This document shows positions 1-26,280 of a stretch of 64,000 bases of DNA, in pieces (within the stretch, counting starts at the first letter, position 1; every line of letters begins with the position of its first letter). Below the pieces are notes generated by a model. The model did no database searches. It was not told the DNA's origin and saw only the letters and a program-made list of their open reading frames with translations. The translations under genes were made by a program, and so were the position numbers. The DNA lies in the NCBI GenBank assembly GCA_963693365.1, contig CAVNZM010000005.1:2790001-2854000 (forward strand), in the 5' to 3' direction. This stretch comes from Amoebidium appalachense. Its lineage: Eukaryota; Ichthyosporea.

Positions 1-683
1 CCTGATGCGAATTAAAAATTTGGCGCGGCATTGCGCGCCCGGCGAGAGTCTTTTCGTGAAGCGAATCGTGTATTATTATTATTAAGGATTGTGATATTGG
101 CGAACGCTGCGTTTGCCTGCATGCTGGGCTTCAATGTCCTTTTTATTTTCGCTTTGTCTGAACAGCTAGCCAAGCTTTTCTTTGGGAACTCGAGCGCCAT
201 CCACAATGTCCTTGATCTTTTTGTCGCCATGGCCAATGCAACATCTGATGATTCCAACCAATCGGGTAAAAGTGGCTCATCGTCCTTCCTAATGTCGCAT
301 CATGGACATACGTCGCTGACCACCCCATAGTCCTTATCTGGCAAATAATTTTTTCCCCCATTGCCATCTCAGCCCCCCCCCCCCCCCCCCCCCCCCCTCA
401 CACATGCATTGTGTGTGATCAGCAAAGTAGCATTCGACGGATAAGTACTTGAGTTGTGTGGGCAGGGAATCTGCCAACAGAATTTCGCCTCGAGAGGTTT
501 GTGCCTATGGTTGTCACCCTCTATCATTCCTACCCCCCTTCCACCTCCCCCCCTCCCCCCCCCCCCCCCCCCCTCCTTTTTTTTTTTTTTTTATAGGTGA
601 CCAAGAGGTGGAGGTGTTTTTTCCCCTCTCTCTTTGTAGGTTTGGGTTGGGAGGGGTCTTCTAACACTATGTTTATGTGACAG
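1..683. other. Unassigned left edge, intronic or flanking
   Basis: No gene is assigned here. Open frames at about 12-330 on both strands are ordinary in base composition, but I recognise no domain in any frame. A C-run lies at 373-398 and a C-run followed by T-run at 550-592. The exon starting at 684 looks like the last strand of a LysM domain, so the missing LysM exons should be upstream. I did not find them in these 683 bases. Confidence 0.4.
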
Positions 684-12493
<11,810 letters not shown>

Positions 12494-14530
12494 AAGTCAT
12501 GCTTTGAAGTCGCCGACCAGCAAAGATTCATTTATGATGACATGAAAATACACGAGCTGGTATCTTTCTCGTTCCTTAAACTCTCTTCCTGTTCATCTGT
12601 CTCTCCCTGTTTGTCTCCTCGTTTCTCTCTCTTCTCGCTCGCCTTCCTTACCTTCCCCCACCCCCCCCCCCCCCCCCCTCCCCCACTCCCCCCTCCTCCC
12701 GGGGGTCGCCTTCCCCTCCCTCCCTCCTTCCCTCCCTCCCTCCCTCCACCCCTCCTCCTCCGCCTATCGCCATCTTTCCCTCTCTCCGTCCGTATGAAAG
12801 CGCTGTGTGTTTTATGCTCTACTCAGAGTATGTTAATGTCTTACTCACGTTTCTCGTCCCTCTTTTCCCGGCTTTTACCATCCAGGCTGCATCGCTTTTT
12901 AGAGTTATAGATATGGTATTGTTCAGATGCATATTTGTCCCCTTTTTTAATATATATATATTTATGAGTGAATGCTGTATTTACCGATGTGCATTCTGAT
13001 GACGTTTTAATAATGTGGACGAGCATAGCTAGCCTATAGCCTATTTGTGTCTTAGAAGAACACAGTGTGATATATGGAATTTGATAACTTGAATGGATAC
13101 AATTGTTTCGAATGAACCACTCGTGATTACACCTCAATGAGTTGCAGATTGTACCAACACCTTCCTCCTCTCTTTCTCTTTCCTCCCCCCCCCCCCCCCC
13201 CCCCCCCCCCTTCCCCCCCCCCCCCCCCCACACAAACACACACACACCTTTTCCTCTCCCCCGTCACATGAGAGTTTGTCTGTCTATGGTTTTATGATAC
13301 GTATTATTGTTCCCGCCCCACATGCATGGGGCCATTAAAAGTCGCCGATCATTTTTTGCTTTATTGCATCAGTTAGTATTCTTTTTTTTGTGTTGTGCGG
13401 CCCGTATATGTCGCGATGTCAAGCGGACTAATAGATTGTGTGCGTGTTTTGAAGGCAATATATGCTTAATGATTTTAAGATTCGTGTATTTGGTTATAAC
13501 AAACTTTTCCTAGAAACCCTTTTTGGTTTTCCTACGTTGATGTAACTCGCGATAAACCATAAAGAAGGAAGGTGAGAGAGCTGAAAATAAACAAGTTAAT
13601 ATAATATAATACTTTAATGTGAAAGGAAAGAGTAACCTCAGTGCGTGAACGCCCCCGGAGCCAAACCTACCCCCCCCACCCCCACTTCCCCCCTCCCCCA
13701 CCCACCCACCCACGTACTCACCCGCCCACCTGCCCTCCTACCCATCCCACCAACTCTCTATCACAGTATCTGTCATCTGCAGCTGAGCCTCAGCACACAC
13801 ATACATTTCCTGGTCAATATACAATAGGGAATTGATGTTACTTCTACTTGATGATCCACACGGATTTGTCAGGTGCTTTACGTAGATTGCGAATGATGGT
13901 ATATGAATACTTTGCCGCGGGTGATCCCCTCACCTCAGAAGGTCAAAGAGTGGTTCGGGTTTTGAACACCAGATCTGCAACATGAACGAAGTGAGAGGGG
14001 AACTCCCCGGCAGAGAGGGACTCACATTCGGCTGGCCCAATCTAGACCTGGTCCAATCATTTAATCCCGATGGGAACAACAGTCTGATTGGTTAATACAT
14101 TATAATTCCTATTGGCTAAACACGCACTCACACCGTATATCGTAAATACCAAATTTACCAGCACAGGTCGGAGGTCTTCCCTCGGCCGTACTAGATAGAG
14201 TGAGGCTTGCATACACGGCATGCGCAGTGATACTTCATAGCAATACTTCCCCCCCCCTCCCCCCTCCCCCCCCTCCCCCCCCCCCCCCTCCGCCCCCCCA
14301 TCCAAAAAAAAAAAAAAAAAAAAAAAAGGAAGAAAGAAAGAAAAGTTTAAGAAAGAAGGAAGGAAAAACCGGGGCCATCACATGCTTACACTGAGTTCAA
14401 GACAAGTGCAAAGCGTAACGGGAAGAGGGGAAAAACAGGTGAAAAAAGTCAGGAGGAAGGACCGACTTGTGGGGTGGGGTTTCGTACGGGACAGGATGTG
14501 TGTGTGTGTTACACGGTGTGCCACAGTACA

Positions 14531-14589
<59 letters not shown>

Positions 14590-14958
14590 ACGCGCGTGTA
14601 TGCGTGTCTGTGTGCCGGTGTGTACATTTTCGTGTTTTACTGCTCCACCGTGACGGGTGCACCTGCGCACCTGGTATCATCTTGGTCGTAGCTTCAGATT
14701 CTGCTCGAGATTTTTCACGGTACACAGCCATCTCATTTTCAATCGGATACGCCATGCATACTACTCATAAGTCATACAACACTAACTAACATTCATGCGA
14801 ACACACTTCTCTGGTAATTTAGAACCAGCTGGCATAGAATTACTGCTACTAAGGCTTACAGCAATCTAATAGGTTAAGCAATCTGCTTACTTACAACATG
14901 CAGTACAATCTAAACAACAAGCTGAAACTGCTTGTTTTCATATAATCTCGTGTCCAGA
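12494..14958. other. Intergenic region between TLDc gene and CAT copy 1
   Basis: Both flanking genes point their 3' ends here. The left part would be the TLDc 3' UTR. A possible polyadenylation signal AATAAA is at 13586-13591, and an ATTAAA lies near 13333. C-rich and CT-rich tracts lie at 12655-12790 and 13186-13229, C then A runs at 14250-14327, and (GT)n at 14535-14588. Sequence at 13830-14230 is complex, with several CCAAT/ATTGG elements around 14083-14117. No coding region is recognised. Confidence 0.5.
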
Positions 14959-16752
14959 TTAGGCCTTTTCTTTGTTATCTGCCATATCTGCCTGGAAAAT
15001 CATTGCTTCAACCCTTTCCACAACAATACTCGAAACGTTCTTTTCCACATCACTTGCACCCACAAGCGCACTGCACGTTGTGGTGACATCGGTATCACTG
15101 TTGTCATGTGACTCGTCTTGAAGGCGGAGCTTGGAGTTTGAGAAACCGTAAGAGAAGTAAATGACCAAACCAAACCCAGTCCACACAGCAAGGTTGAGGT
15201 ATGACTGGTATGCCAGACCCGCCATCAAACACCCGTTGACAAAAATAGCCACCAATGGCGTGAAGGGCATCAGCGGCGCCTGGAATGTGATTGGTGCAGG
15301 GTTTCTGACGGCAAAATACCACAGGTAGACAATCCCGCACAGAGGAATGAACGAGAAGACGATGCCGGAAATCACACAGGCCCAGATGGGTGCCTCGGAG
15401 CGGCGGAGGACCATGAAGAATGCCCACGACCCAATGCCGTACCAGGCAATGAGGGCTGTGGGAATCCATGACCGAACAACCCTCTTGGTGGGGTGCTGGG
15501 AGGGATCAACAACATTGGGGTCGAAGTGAAGGCGAAGAAGAAGAACACCGACAGAAACAACGGAGAATGCCATGAAGGTACCGAGGGAGATAGAGTCGGA
15601 GAGGAAGTCGAAGGTGAAGAAAAACGCAAGCAGGCCGGCCATGATGGTGGTGAAGATGGTGCCTGCAACAGGTACTTGGCGCTTGTTGACGCGGCCAAGG
15701 GCAGGGTGGAGGAGACCGTCCTGGGCCATGGCAAGGAAGATTCTGGGCTGGCCCAGCATGGAGCAGAGCGCACAGCACGTGAGGGTGGTGACTGAGCCGA
15801 TGGAGATGAGAGATGCGGCCCACCCGGCACCAACATACTGAAACACCTGCGAAATCGGCGAATCGGTGTATGCGGGCTGCTGGAGAATCTGGTAGGGGAC
15901 CATGCCGGTGATGACCAACCCCACGAGGCAGTAGAGGGTGGTGGCAATGCCGAGGGTGCCAGTCAGAGCGAGAGGGATATCGCGTTGTGGGTTGCGGGCT
16001 TCAGCACTCATTCCACTCACAGAGTCAAACCCAACAAAGCTGAAAAAGGCAATACCCGAACCGACCAAAGTGCCACCAAAGCCCATGGGTGCAAAGGGGG
16101 TCCAGTTGTCTGCGTCGACAAACGAAAACCCGTAGCAGATGACGAACAGAATGAGCACGACGTTGAAGGTGGTCATTGCGAGGTTAAACTTTGCGGACTC
16201 GTTGCACCCGACAAGCAGCACGCACGTGCACGCAAGCACAATGAAGAGCGCCAAAGGGTTGATTTGGAACACGCCCACTAGCTTGATGGGTGTCAGGCCA
16301 ACGGGGAGAGTGGCGCCGAAATTTGCAAACGCCGAAGTCACATACGAAGCCCAGCTGACAGCAATAGTGCCTGCACTCACACCATACTCGAGGCACAGGT
16401 TCCACCCAAGGACCCAGGCGCACAACTCACCCAACGAGACATATGAATATGCATATGCCGAGCCAGCCACAGGGAGGGCTGCAGCAAATTCTGCGTAGCA
16501 AAGACCAGAAAGCAACGCGGCAATGCCGGCAACAAAGAAGGAAATGCAGACAGAAGGGCCGGCATGGAAGGCGGCGATTTGGCCGGTGGTGACGAAGACG
16601 CCTGCACCGACACAGCAGCCAAGGCCGTAGGCAATAAGGTCCCACACATTGAGACAGCGTTTGAGACCGTTTCCATCCTTCTGCTCATCTGTGAGGTTGA
16701 TGGATTTGCATGATGAGAACTGGTGTAGTGCTCTCGTAATGAATGCGGCCAT
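14959..16752 (-). CDS. Cationic amino acid transporter (CAT/SLC7-like, APC superfamily), copy 1
   Basis: This uninterrupted frame of 597 codons reads ATG to TAA with no introns. It is a polytopic membrane protein of the amino acid-polyamine-organocation superfamily, expected to carry basic amino acids across the plasma or vacuolar membrane. The CAT signature is clear: the unwound helix-1 motif GAGVFVTTG, CYAEFAAALPVAGSAYAYSY, and later FFSFVGFDSVSGMSAEARNP then QRDIPLAL. The hydrophobic core spans about residues 35-540. The start at 16752 fits because the same ATG and N-terminus occur in the paralogue. The hydrophilic tail (about 545-597) is Asp/Ser/Val rich. Nearly identical to the gene at 23664-25451, so a recent duplication. 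Substrate choice among basic amino acids is inference. Confidence 0.95.
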   Translation of the reverse strand: MAAFITRALHQFSSCKSINLTDEQKDGNGLKRCLNVWDLIAYGLGCCVGAGVFVTTGQIAAFHAGPSVCISFFVAGIAALLSGLCYAEFAAALPVAGSAYAYSYVSLGELCAWVLGWNLCLEYGVSAGTIAVSWASYVTSAFANFGATLPVGLTPIKLVGVFQINPLALFIVLACTCVLLVGCNESAKFNLAMTTFNVVLILFVICYGFSFVDADNWTPFAPMGFGGTLVGSGIAFFSFVGFDSVSGMSAEARNPQRDIPLALTGTLGIATTLYCLVGLVITGMVPYQILQQPAYTDSPISQVFQYVGAGWAASLISIGSVTTLTCCALCSMLGQPRIFLAMAQDGLLHPALGRVNKRQVPVAGTIFTTIMAGLLAFFFTFDFLSDSISLGTFMAFSVVSVGVLLLRLHFDPNVVDPSQHPTKRVVRSWIPTALIAWYGIGSWAFFMVLRRSEAPIWACVISGIVFSFIPLCGIVYLWYFAVRNPAPITFQAPLMPFTPLVAIFVNGCLMAGLAYQSYLNLAVWTGFGLVIYFSYGFSNSKLRLQDESHDNSDTDVTTTCSALVGASDVEKNVSSIVVERVEAMIFQADMADNKEKA

Positions 16753-17060
16753 TTTGCCTCAATGCACGTGGTGTGCAAAAAAAAAAGCGCACTTCTTAGT
16801 AGCTGTAGCTTGAAAGTTTTACACAACGCTTACGCAAACGCCATCCCAATGTAACACCGACAGATGGCTAAATGGCATGTTCTGTTCCGAGCACTGAATG
16901 AATTGAGGGTTGCCCCCACTGCGTTTATATACTATTGGATCTCAAGAGTCTAATCTGATTGGCAGAAGCCTTCGTTTATGCTTGATTGGTTGCTTTTTTT
17001 AGTCCGAATGCAATTGGTCGATTATCCTGCAAGTGCAGCAAGAATATAAACAAAACGGCT
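16753..17060 (-). promoter_or_regulatory. CAT copy 1 promoter
   Basis: On the minus strand a TATA box (GTATATAAAC, complement of 16922-16931) lies about 170 bp before the ATG. CCAAT boxes sit just upstream (complements of ATTGG at 16934, 16958 and near 16983 and 17012). The same TATA-plus-CCAAT order stands before copy 2, and flanking bases are clearly alignable. This suggests the promoter was duplicated with the gene and retained. Confidence 0.65.
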
Positions 17061-17815
17061 GATGACGTCACGGAGTCCATGCGCTGCAGCGGCCAGCCGC
17101 TCACTGAAGAACATTCAACTTGGTGTGGAGCGTGGGCGCCAGTAGCAAGCTTCCGTGAATGCAGCACATGGTAAAACTACGACACCATGTAGTTGCCACG
17201 ACTAGGACGAAAAAGCCCGAGCGGACCAACATTTACCCCCCCCCCCCTTTTCTCTCTCTCTCCCTGTCCCTCTGCAATTGCGGATTTCCATTTCCTCTTT
17301 CTAGAACAAGATCAGATAGATCTGTCTCCTCTCTCGTTCTCCCTCCCTCCTTGCCGTATCATCACCATTAAAATATTTCCCTCTCTTCGTTCCTCCCTCC
17401 TAGCCTCACTCTCTCCCCAGATCCTCCCTCTCCTATGATGATTCCCTCTTTCCCTTCACAGTCCGTATCCCTCTTTCGCTCCTCCTCCCTGTCTGATAGC
17501 GCAATATGTTTTATTTTCCTCATATCTTTTACCCCTCTCTCCCCTCCCCGCATCATCCAGAGTGTATGAGTTCTAATATAATAAGCCACTTGCTGCTGAA
17601 ATGCATGTAACAGGATGGCACCAATCAAAGCAGCCATTATGTGCAAATGCTAATTAGTATCGATGTACCTCACGTGACCTGAATGAGGCTAACGAATATT
17701 CTACTATCTGTGATTTTTACAGAACACTGTGTGCTACATACGGTGTTTGTCATGGTGAATGGATGCACTTGTGCATACTGTCATTCAGAAGTTGCAGTTT
17801 TTGTACCAGGTCGTC

Positions 17816-17820
<5 letters not shown>
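17061..17820. other. Intergenic, pyrimidine-rich
   Basis: Mixed sequence, becoming CT-rich from 17236 with short C-runs. No domain, RNA gene or element is recognised. Frames on both strands are short. Confidence 0.5.
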
Positions 17821-19054
<1,234 letters not shown>

Positions 19055-19070
19055 CAAAGTAGAGGTTACC

Positions 19071-20003
19071 GTAGTGGGCTGGTATGGGGGGCGGGTTGGT
19101 GCAATGGTAAGATCTCTGCGTGTCAAGCTCAAAGTCGCAGGATCGATCCTGGTTACTTCCGATTTTTTCTGCCTCGACGGTCCACCGGTCTGGCCGCCCC
19201 CTAGAAGCCATCACCCCAGACCACGTCACAAAGCCAGCACCACCAATTTGTTATCACCCGGCCGTAAGACATGACGTCATGAACAGCACCGGCCCTCTGA
19301 CGTCGACGGCGCGCCGCTTGGGCATCCCGGCCCAACGTTCAAGTGGGAGACCAATCCGAGTCACCGGCCACGGTTCGGGTCAGCGTCCTGGGCATGGGGT
19401 CTTCCCTTTCAAGTCTTTATGTTTGTGTATGTGTCCCGGGTCGCTCCCGGCTGGTGTTGTTAAAGTGAGCTGTGCTAATTTCCCCACTAGCGTTGCTGCG
19501 GCTAGAACCGTGGGATAAGGCGTAACTAAAAATAGTGCCAGTTGGGGTCAATTAGAATCCTGACTTATGAGTGTGCTATACAGTGGACCTGTGTGATCAG
19601 CCCGCTGCCCGGGCCAGATGTCGATGGGCCCGGCGGCGCCTCCGCCCAGCCTGTCGGCAGGACAGATGCGTGAGCCACGGGCCGGTTAAGCGCGCCAAAA
19701 CTTTTAGCCAATCAGCGTTAACTGGCGACGAGCCCTGACGGGATGGAAATCGACACCTCATTTTATGGCCGACAGGCTCGTCGGGGTGGCGATGGGCCCG
19801 GCCAGGTCTAATCACACAGATCGTTGAACTGATACGAGGAATTTGACCGCATACCAACGGCCGACGAGCCCCCGGCGGCGAGCCGATCACACAGGTCCAG
19901 TACGATCTGTGTCTAGGCGGAAGACGGTAAGCTCCCCTGAGGCAGTGCCTCGCCGGGAGTGAAACGGGATAAAATAAAAAATAAAAAAGTAGTGGGCTGG
20001 TAT
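19071..20003 (+). mobile_element. tRNA-headed SINE with 15-bp target site duplications
   Basis: The 15-mer GTAGTGGGCTGGTAT occurs exactly at 19071-19085 and 19989-20003, bracketing 903 bp. Just inside the left copy is a tRNA-like head: A-box TGGTGCAATGG at 19097-19107 and B-box GGATCGATCC at 19140-19149, spaced as in tRNAs. The right end is A-rich (AAAATAAAAAATAAAAAA) directly before the second target copy. Head, tail and duplication together mean RNA polymerase III transcription and LINE-driven insertion. At 903 bp the element is long for a SINE. The body has no recognised protein. It points in the plus direction between the two CAT genes. Confidence 0.85.
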
Positions 20004-21147
20004 TGTTTTTATGATACCAGGGTGTTTCCGAAGTTGCCACAAGGGAAGACAAAAAAGAGAATTCGTTGGCTTTGTTTCATTAATCAGCCCCTTTTTGTGC
20101 ACCCAAAAAATCGAAAAATGTCAGCCGGTTTACCTTTAGATGGTGTGCATGTTTTGAAGATTTAGAGCCCCAATCTGTGGTTAAACATTCTTGACTCAAA
20201 TATGTAACTATCAAGGCAGGAATGAAAGACTTGGAAGTGATTTCGATTCAGCGACCGTTAAAGGAGACTAATACGAGCCCCCCCCCCCCCCCCCCCCATT
20301 CGGCTCCCTCTGCTGTCTCCCCCCCCCCCCGCCCCCCCTGCCCCTCTACCTCTATTCGCCTCAGAGACCTCCCCTTGTGCCTCCGCGTGTTTATGTTAGA
20401 ACAAATACCACCGTCGGCCTCCCTTATCGAACCAAGAGTTACTTTTTCTGTCTACATCATTGTGGGCATGACACATGTCACTGCCTTTTCGAATACGATT
20501 GTAATACTAATACGTCTGGTTGGGCCGAGCAATATCTAGCACGGCGTAGTGCCACGAGTTGTATTCTTAGAAAATGCGTTCAGCATGACAAGTCTCTCTG
20601 TTTGGCGTAATGCCCAGTTACTCAGGGCTTTGAGGCTCTTGAAAAATCCACCCACAAACCCTATTGTTAGCACTCCCCTGTACGTTTGCTTTTATGATCG
20701 TTTGTGCTTCTTCTTCCGCCTTCTTCCTATTTTTGGCTGGTAACACCCAGCCAGGAGCCCCACCATACCAACCCTACCTGACTGTGTCAGTCTGAATTAA
20801 AACAACTTACATTATTGACGTTGGAATAAATATTGAAGGCCGTAACTTGGATGCGATTAAGAGCCCACTGAAGGGGGCATGATTTATTTTACTGTGTACG
20901 AAATATGATGAACCTTAAAGAAGAGAGAATTGGAGAGAAGGCCATGTAAGCAGCTATGTACCAGTAGATGTCTTGGGTGAAGGCAAGGCCGGTTCCGGGA
21001 TTTTCTGCTAATAACCCAGAGGAAATCCCCCCCCCCCCCCCCTTCCCCCCGGTCACCCCCCCAACTCCGGCGTCCACTGAGTTGGCCACCCCATCCCCAA
21101 CCGCATCTCCCTCCACGTCACCATTTCCCCACCTTTCCTTCCCTCTC
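20004..21147. other. Intergenic with a Cys/His-rich open segment
   Basis: Complex sequence with no recognised gene. A plus-strand frame ending near 20610 encodes a Cys/His-dense stretch (FCLHHCGHDTCHC, then later C residues at intervals) that could be a decayed zinc-binding domain. No start, splice frame or homologue is evident. C-runs lie at 20279-20297 and 20322-20338. Confidence 0.3.
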
Positions 21148-21192
21148 CCTCCTCCTCCTCCCCTCCCCTACACAAACACACACATCATCAAC

Positions 21193-21262
<70 letters not shown>

Positions 21263-21507
21263 GGTGACAACAATAGCCCTACGTGTACATACTCTACTAC
21301 GATGGTAACTGAGGTGGGCAGGAAGAGAGAGGTGAGCTCGATTTGGGGGAGGGAGGTGCCAGTGGGTTGATGGGTGGGTTGGGTGTGTGTGTGGGGGGGG
21401 GGGAGGGGGGGGGGGGGGGGGTTAAGGGAGGAGGGGGAGGGGGCGGGGGGAAGGGACCTCCTCCTCCTCCCCCTCCCCTACACAAACACACACATCATCA
21501 ACTTACA

Positions 21508-21576
<69 letters not shown>

Positions 21577-21762
21577 GGTGACAACAATAGCCCTACGTGT
21601 ACATACTCTACTACGATGGTAACTGAGGTGGGCAGGAAGAGAGAGGTGAGCTCGATTTGGGGGAGGGAGGTGCCAGTGGGTTGATTGGTGGGTTGGGTGT
21701 GTGTGTGGGGGGGGGGAGGGGGGGGGTTAAGGGAGAAGGGGGAGGGGGGCGGGGGGGAAGTG
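21148..21762. repeat. Tandem duplication of a ~310-bp unit containing (CA)n
   Basis: Copy 1 (about 21148-21457) and copy 2 (about 21458-21762) share TCCCCTACACAAACACAC, a CA array, then AAGGTGACAACAATAGCCCT and the following G-rich segment, nearly base for base. Offset is 310 bp before the CA array and 314 bp after it, so the arrays differ by 4 bp. The matching G-rich ends make unequal exchange or slippage likely. Confidence 0.9.
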
Positions 21763-23663
<1,901 letters not shown>

Positions 23664-25451
23664 TTAGGCCTTTTCTTTGTTGTCTACCACATCTGCCTGG
23701 AAAATCATTGCTTCAACCTTCTCCACGCGCGCACCCGAAACGTTCTTTTCAACATCACTTGCACCCATAACAGCACTGCACGTCGTGGTGACGTCACTGT
23801 TGTCATTTGACTCGTTTTGAAGGCGGAGCTTGGAGTTTGAGAAACCGTAAGAGAAGTAAATGACCAAACCAAACCCAGTCCACACAGCAAGGTTCAGGTA
23901 TGACTGGTATGCCAGACCCGCCATTAAACAACCGTTGACGAAAATAGCCACCAATGGGGTGAAGGGCATCAGCGGTGCCTGGAATGTGATTGGTGCAGGG
24001 TTTCTGACGGCAAAATACCACAGGTAGACAATCCCGCACAGAGGAATGAACGAGAAGACGATGCCGGAAATCACACAGGCCCAGATGGGTGCCTCGGAGC
24101 GGCGGAGGACCATGAAGAATGCCCACGACCCAAAGCCGTACCAGGCAATGAGGGCTGTGGGAATCCATGACCGAACAACCCTCTTGGTGGGGTGCTGGGA
24201 GGGATCAACAACATTGGGGTCGAAGTTAAGGCGAAGAAGAAGAACACTGGCCGAAACAACGGAGAATGCCATGAAGGTGCCGAGGGAAATGGAGTCGGAT
24301 AGGAAGTCGAAGGTGAAGAAAAACGCAAGCAGACCGGCCATGAGGGTGGTAAAGATGGTGCCTGCAACAGGTACTTGGCGCTTGTTGACGCGGCCAAGGG
24401 CAGGGTGGAGGAGACCGTCCTGGGCCATGGCAAGGAAGATTCTGGGCTGGCCCAGCATGGAGCAGAGCGCACAGCACGTGAGGGTGGTGACTGAGCCGAT
24501 AGAGATGAGAGATGCGGCCCACCCGGCGCCAACATACTGAAACGCCTGCGAAATCGGCGAATCGGTGTATGCGGGCTGCTGGAGAATCTGGTAGGGGACC
24601 ATGCCGGTGATGACCAACCCCACGAGGCAGTAGAGGGTGGTGGCAATGCCGAGGGTGCCAGTCAGAGCGAGAGGGATATCGCGTTGTGGGTTGCGGGCTT
24701 CGGCACTCATTCCACTCACAGAGTCAAACCCAACAAAGCTGAAAAAGGCAATACCCGAGCCGACCAAAGTGCCACCAAAGCCCATGGGTGCAAAGGGGGT
24801 CCAGTTGTCTGCGTCGACAAACGAAAACCCGTAGCAGATGACGAACAGAATGAGCACGACGTTGAAGGTGGTCATTGCGAGGTTGAACTTTGCGGACTCG
24901 TTGCACCCGACAAGCAGCACGCACGTGCATGCAAGCACAATGAAGAGCGCCAAAGGGTTGATCTGGAACACGCCTACCAGCTTGATGGGTGTCAGGCCAA
25001 CGGGGAGGGCGACGCCGAAATTCGCAAACGCCGAAGTCACATACGAAGCCCAGCTGACGGCAATAGTGCCTGCGCTCACACCATACTCGAGGCACAGGTT
25101 CCACCCGAGGACCCAGGCGCACAACTCACCCAACGAGACATATGAATAGGCATAGGCCGAACCAGCAACAGGGAGAGCCGCAGCAAATTCTGCGTAGCAA
25201 AGACCAGAAAGCAACGCGGCAATGCCGGCAACAAAGAAGGAAATGCAGACAGAAGGGCCGGCATGGAAGGCGGCGATTTGGCCGGTGGTGACGAAGACGC
25301 CTGCACCGACACAGCAGCCAAGGCCGTAGGCAATAAGGTCCCACACATTGAGGCAGCGTTTGAGACCGTTGCCATCTTTCTGCTCATCTGTGAGGTTGAT
25401 GGATTTGCATGATGAGAACTGCTGTAGTGCTCTTGTGATGAATGCCGCCAT
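23664..25451 (-). CDS. Cationic amino acid transporter (CAT/SLC7-like), copy 2
   Basis: This intact intronless frame of 595 codons is the tandem paralogue of the gene at 14959-16752, same strand, about 8.7 kb away. All CAT/APC signatures listed for copy 1 are unchanged, including GAGVFVTTG and the FVGFD...EARNPQRD region. I count about twenty residue differences plus a two-residue deletion, and over half lie in the last 55 residues. Others include N-terminal H to Q, FGAT to FGVA, SVGV to SASV and YGIG to YGFG. Transport helices are kept, so it should be functional, while the cytoplasmic tail, which may govern turnover or sorting, is changing fastest. Confidence 0.95.
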   Translation of the reverse strand: MAAFITRALQQFSSCKSINLTDEQKDGNGLKRCLNVWDLIAYGLGCCVGAGVFVTTGQIAAFHAGPSVCISFFVAGIAALLSGLCYAEFAAALPVAGSAYAYSYVSLGELCAWVLGWNLCLEYGVSAGTIAVSWASYVTSAFANFGVALPVGLTPIKLVGVFQINPLALFIVLACTCVLLVGCNESAKFNLAMTTFNVVLILFVICYGFSFVDADNWTPFAPMGFGGTLVGSGIAFFSFVGFDSVSGMSAEARNPQRDIPLALTGTLGIATTLYCLVGLVITGMVPYQILQQPAYTDSPISQAFQYVGAGWAASLISIGSVTTLTCCALCSMLGQPRIFLAMAQDGLLHPALGRVNKRQVPVAGTIFTTLMAGLLAFFFTFDFLSDSISLGTFMAFSVVSASVLLLRLNFDPNVVDPSQHPTKRVVRSWIPTALIAWYGFGSWAFFMVLRRSEAPIWACVISGIVFSFIPLCGIVYLWYFAVRNPAPITFQAPLMPFTPLVAIFVNGCLMAGLAYQSYLNLAVWTGFGLVIYFSYGFSNSKLRLQNESNDNSDVTTTCSAVMGASDVEKNVSGARVEKVEAMIFQADVVDNKEKA

Positions 25452-25735
25452 TTTGCCTCAATGCACGTGGTGTGCAAACTAAACACTGTGTAGTAGCTGT
25501 AGTTGCAGGGCGTGGTGCAACGCTTACGCCAACGTCGTCCCGATGATTTACTAACAGATAAATGGCATTATGCGAGACTGGCTGATGAAGGGACATTGCG
25601 CCGAAGTTTATATACCATTGGATCTCTCCTCTGATTGGCCGAAACCCTAATAGTTCCCGGATTGGTTGCTTATTTTATACCCATATTTAATTGGTAGATT
25701 GCTCTGAAAGAATGTAAACAAAGCGGATTCTTGAG
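25452..25735 (-). promoter_or_regulatory. CAT copy 2 promoter
   Basis: The minus-strand TATA box (complement of 25606-25615) is the same decamer as in copy 1, with CCAAT elements upstream at complements of ATTGG near 25617, 25634 and 25662. Overall sequence is alignable with the copy 1 promoter but has several small indels. It is more diverged than the coding sequence. Confidence 0.6.
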
Positions 25736-26280
25736 ATAACAATCTCAGAGTCTATCTGGACAGCGGCAGCCGGAAGGACGGTCTGCCTAGGCCTACATGC
25801 AAACTCCGCCCGTAGCCCGCGTTTCTAACGTCAACGGGCAAAAAGACCAAGACAATTGATAAATTATCAGTTTATGTCAACGTGGTTGTCTTGGCGTGTA
25901 TGTAACTGTGTTGGGAAGTGACATGTTCATCTATAAATAAAATAAATGACGTCAGCATTACATTCCTTGAAACTTGTCCTATTTCTGATTGGCGAGCGTC
26001 GCTTTTGAAAGCAGCGTGCGGGCCGTGTGGCTGTTCAACGTGACTGTCCGCAAGTTTCGACATGCTGTCGGCCCGTCGGGGGATGAGCCCATGCATGACT
26101 CAGTGCCGGCCCGGGGCACTGGTGCACGTGACTGGTCACCGGTGGACCCATACTTTAAAGTTTTCACTTTTCAAAGTGACACGTGCCTTATCCTCTATAT
26201 GTACATGCGATGTATATATTATAACCTCATTGTCGGTGCCTGTACGTGCACTGCTTAGTATACGGCTTCGTCTACTACGT
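25736..26280. other. Intergenic
   Basis: Complex sequence with no recognised gene. An ATTGG element sits near 25987 and TATA-like AT-rich stretches near 26195-26225. Frames are short and match nothing I know. Confidence 0.4.

Larger units (their letters stand above)
14790..17060 (-). repeat. Segmental duplication, unit A (CAT copy 1 locus)
   Basis: This 2.27-kb unit includes promoter, coding region and about 150 bp of 3' flank. It matches unit B at about 23490-25735 in the same orientation. The 3' flank shares runs such as CTTCTCTGGTAATTTAGAAC in both copies. Confidence 0.85.

Noticed and set aside
12-330. LysM exons of the TLDc gene at the left edge
   Set aside because: No frame here shows the LysM pattern, and no donor with phase 0 precedes the exon at 684.
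15347-16498. Long open frames antisense to the CAT gene
   Set aside because: They are shadows of a GC-rich coding frame. The same shadows recur opposite copy 2, and no domain is present.
19094-19165. Functional tRNA gene
   Set aside because: A and B boxes are present but the acceptor and anticodon stems do not pair. It is bounded by target duplications as part of a longer SINE.
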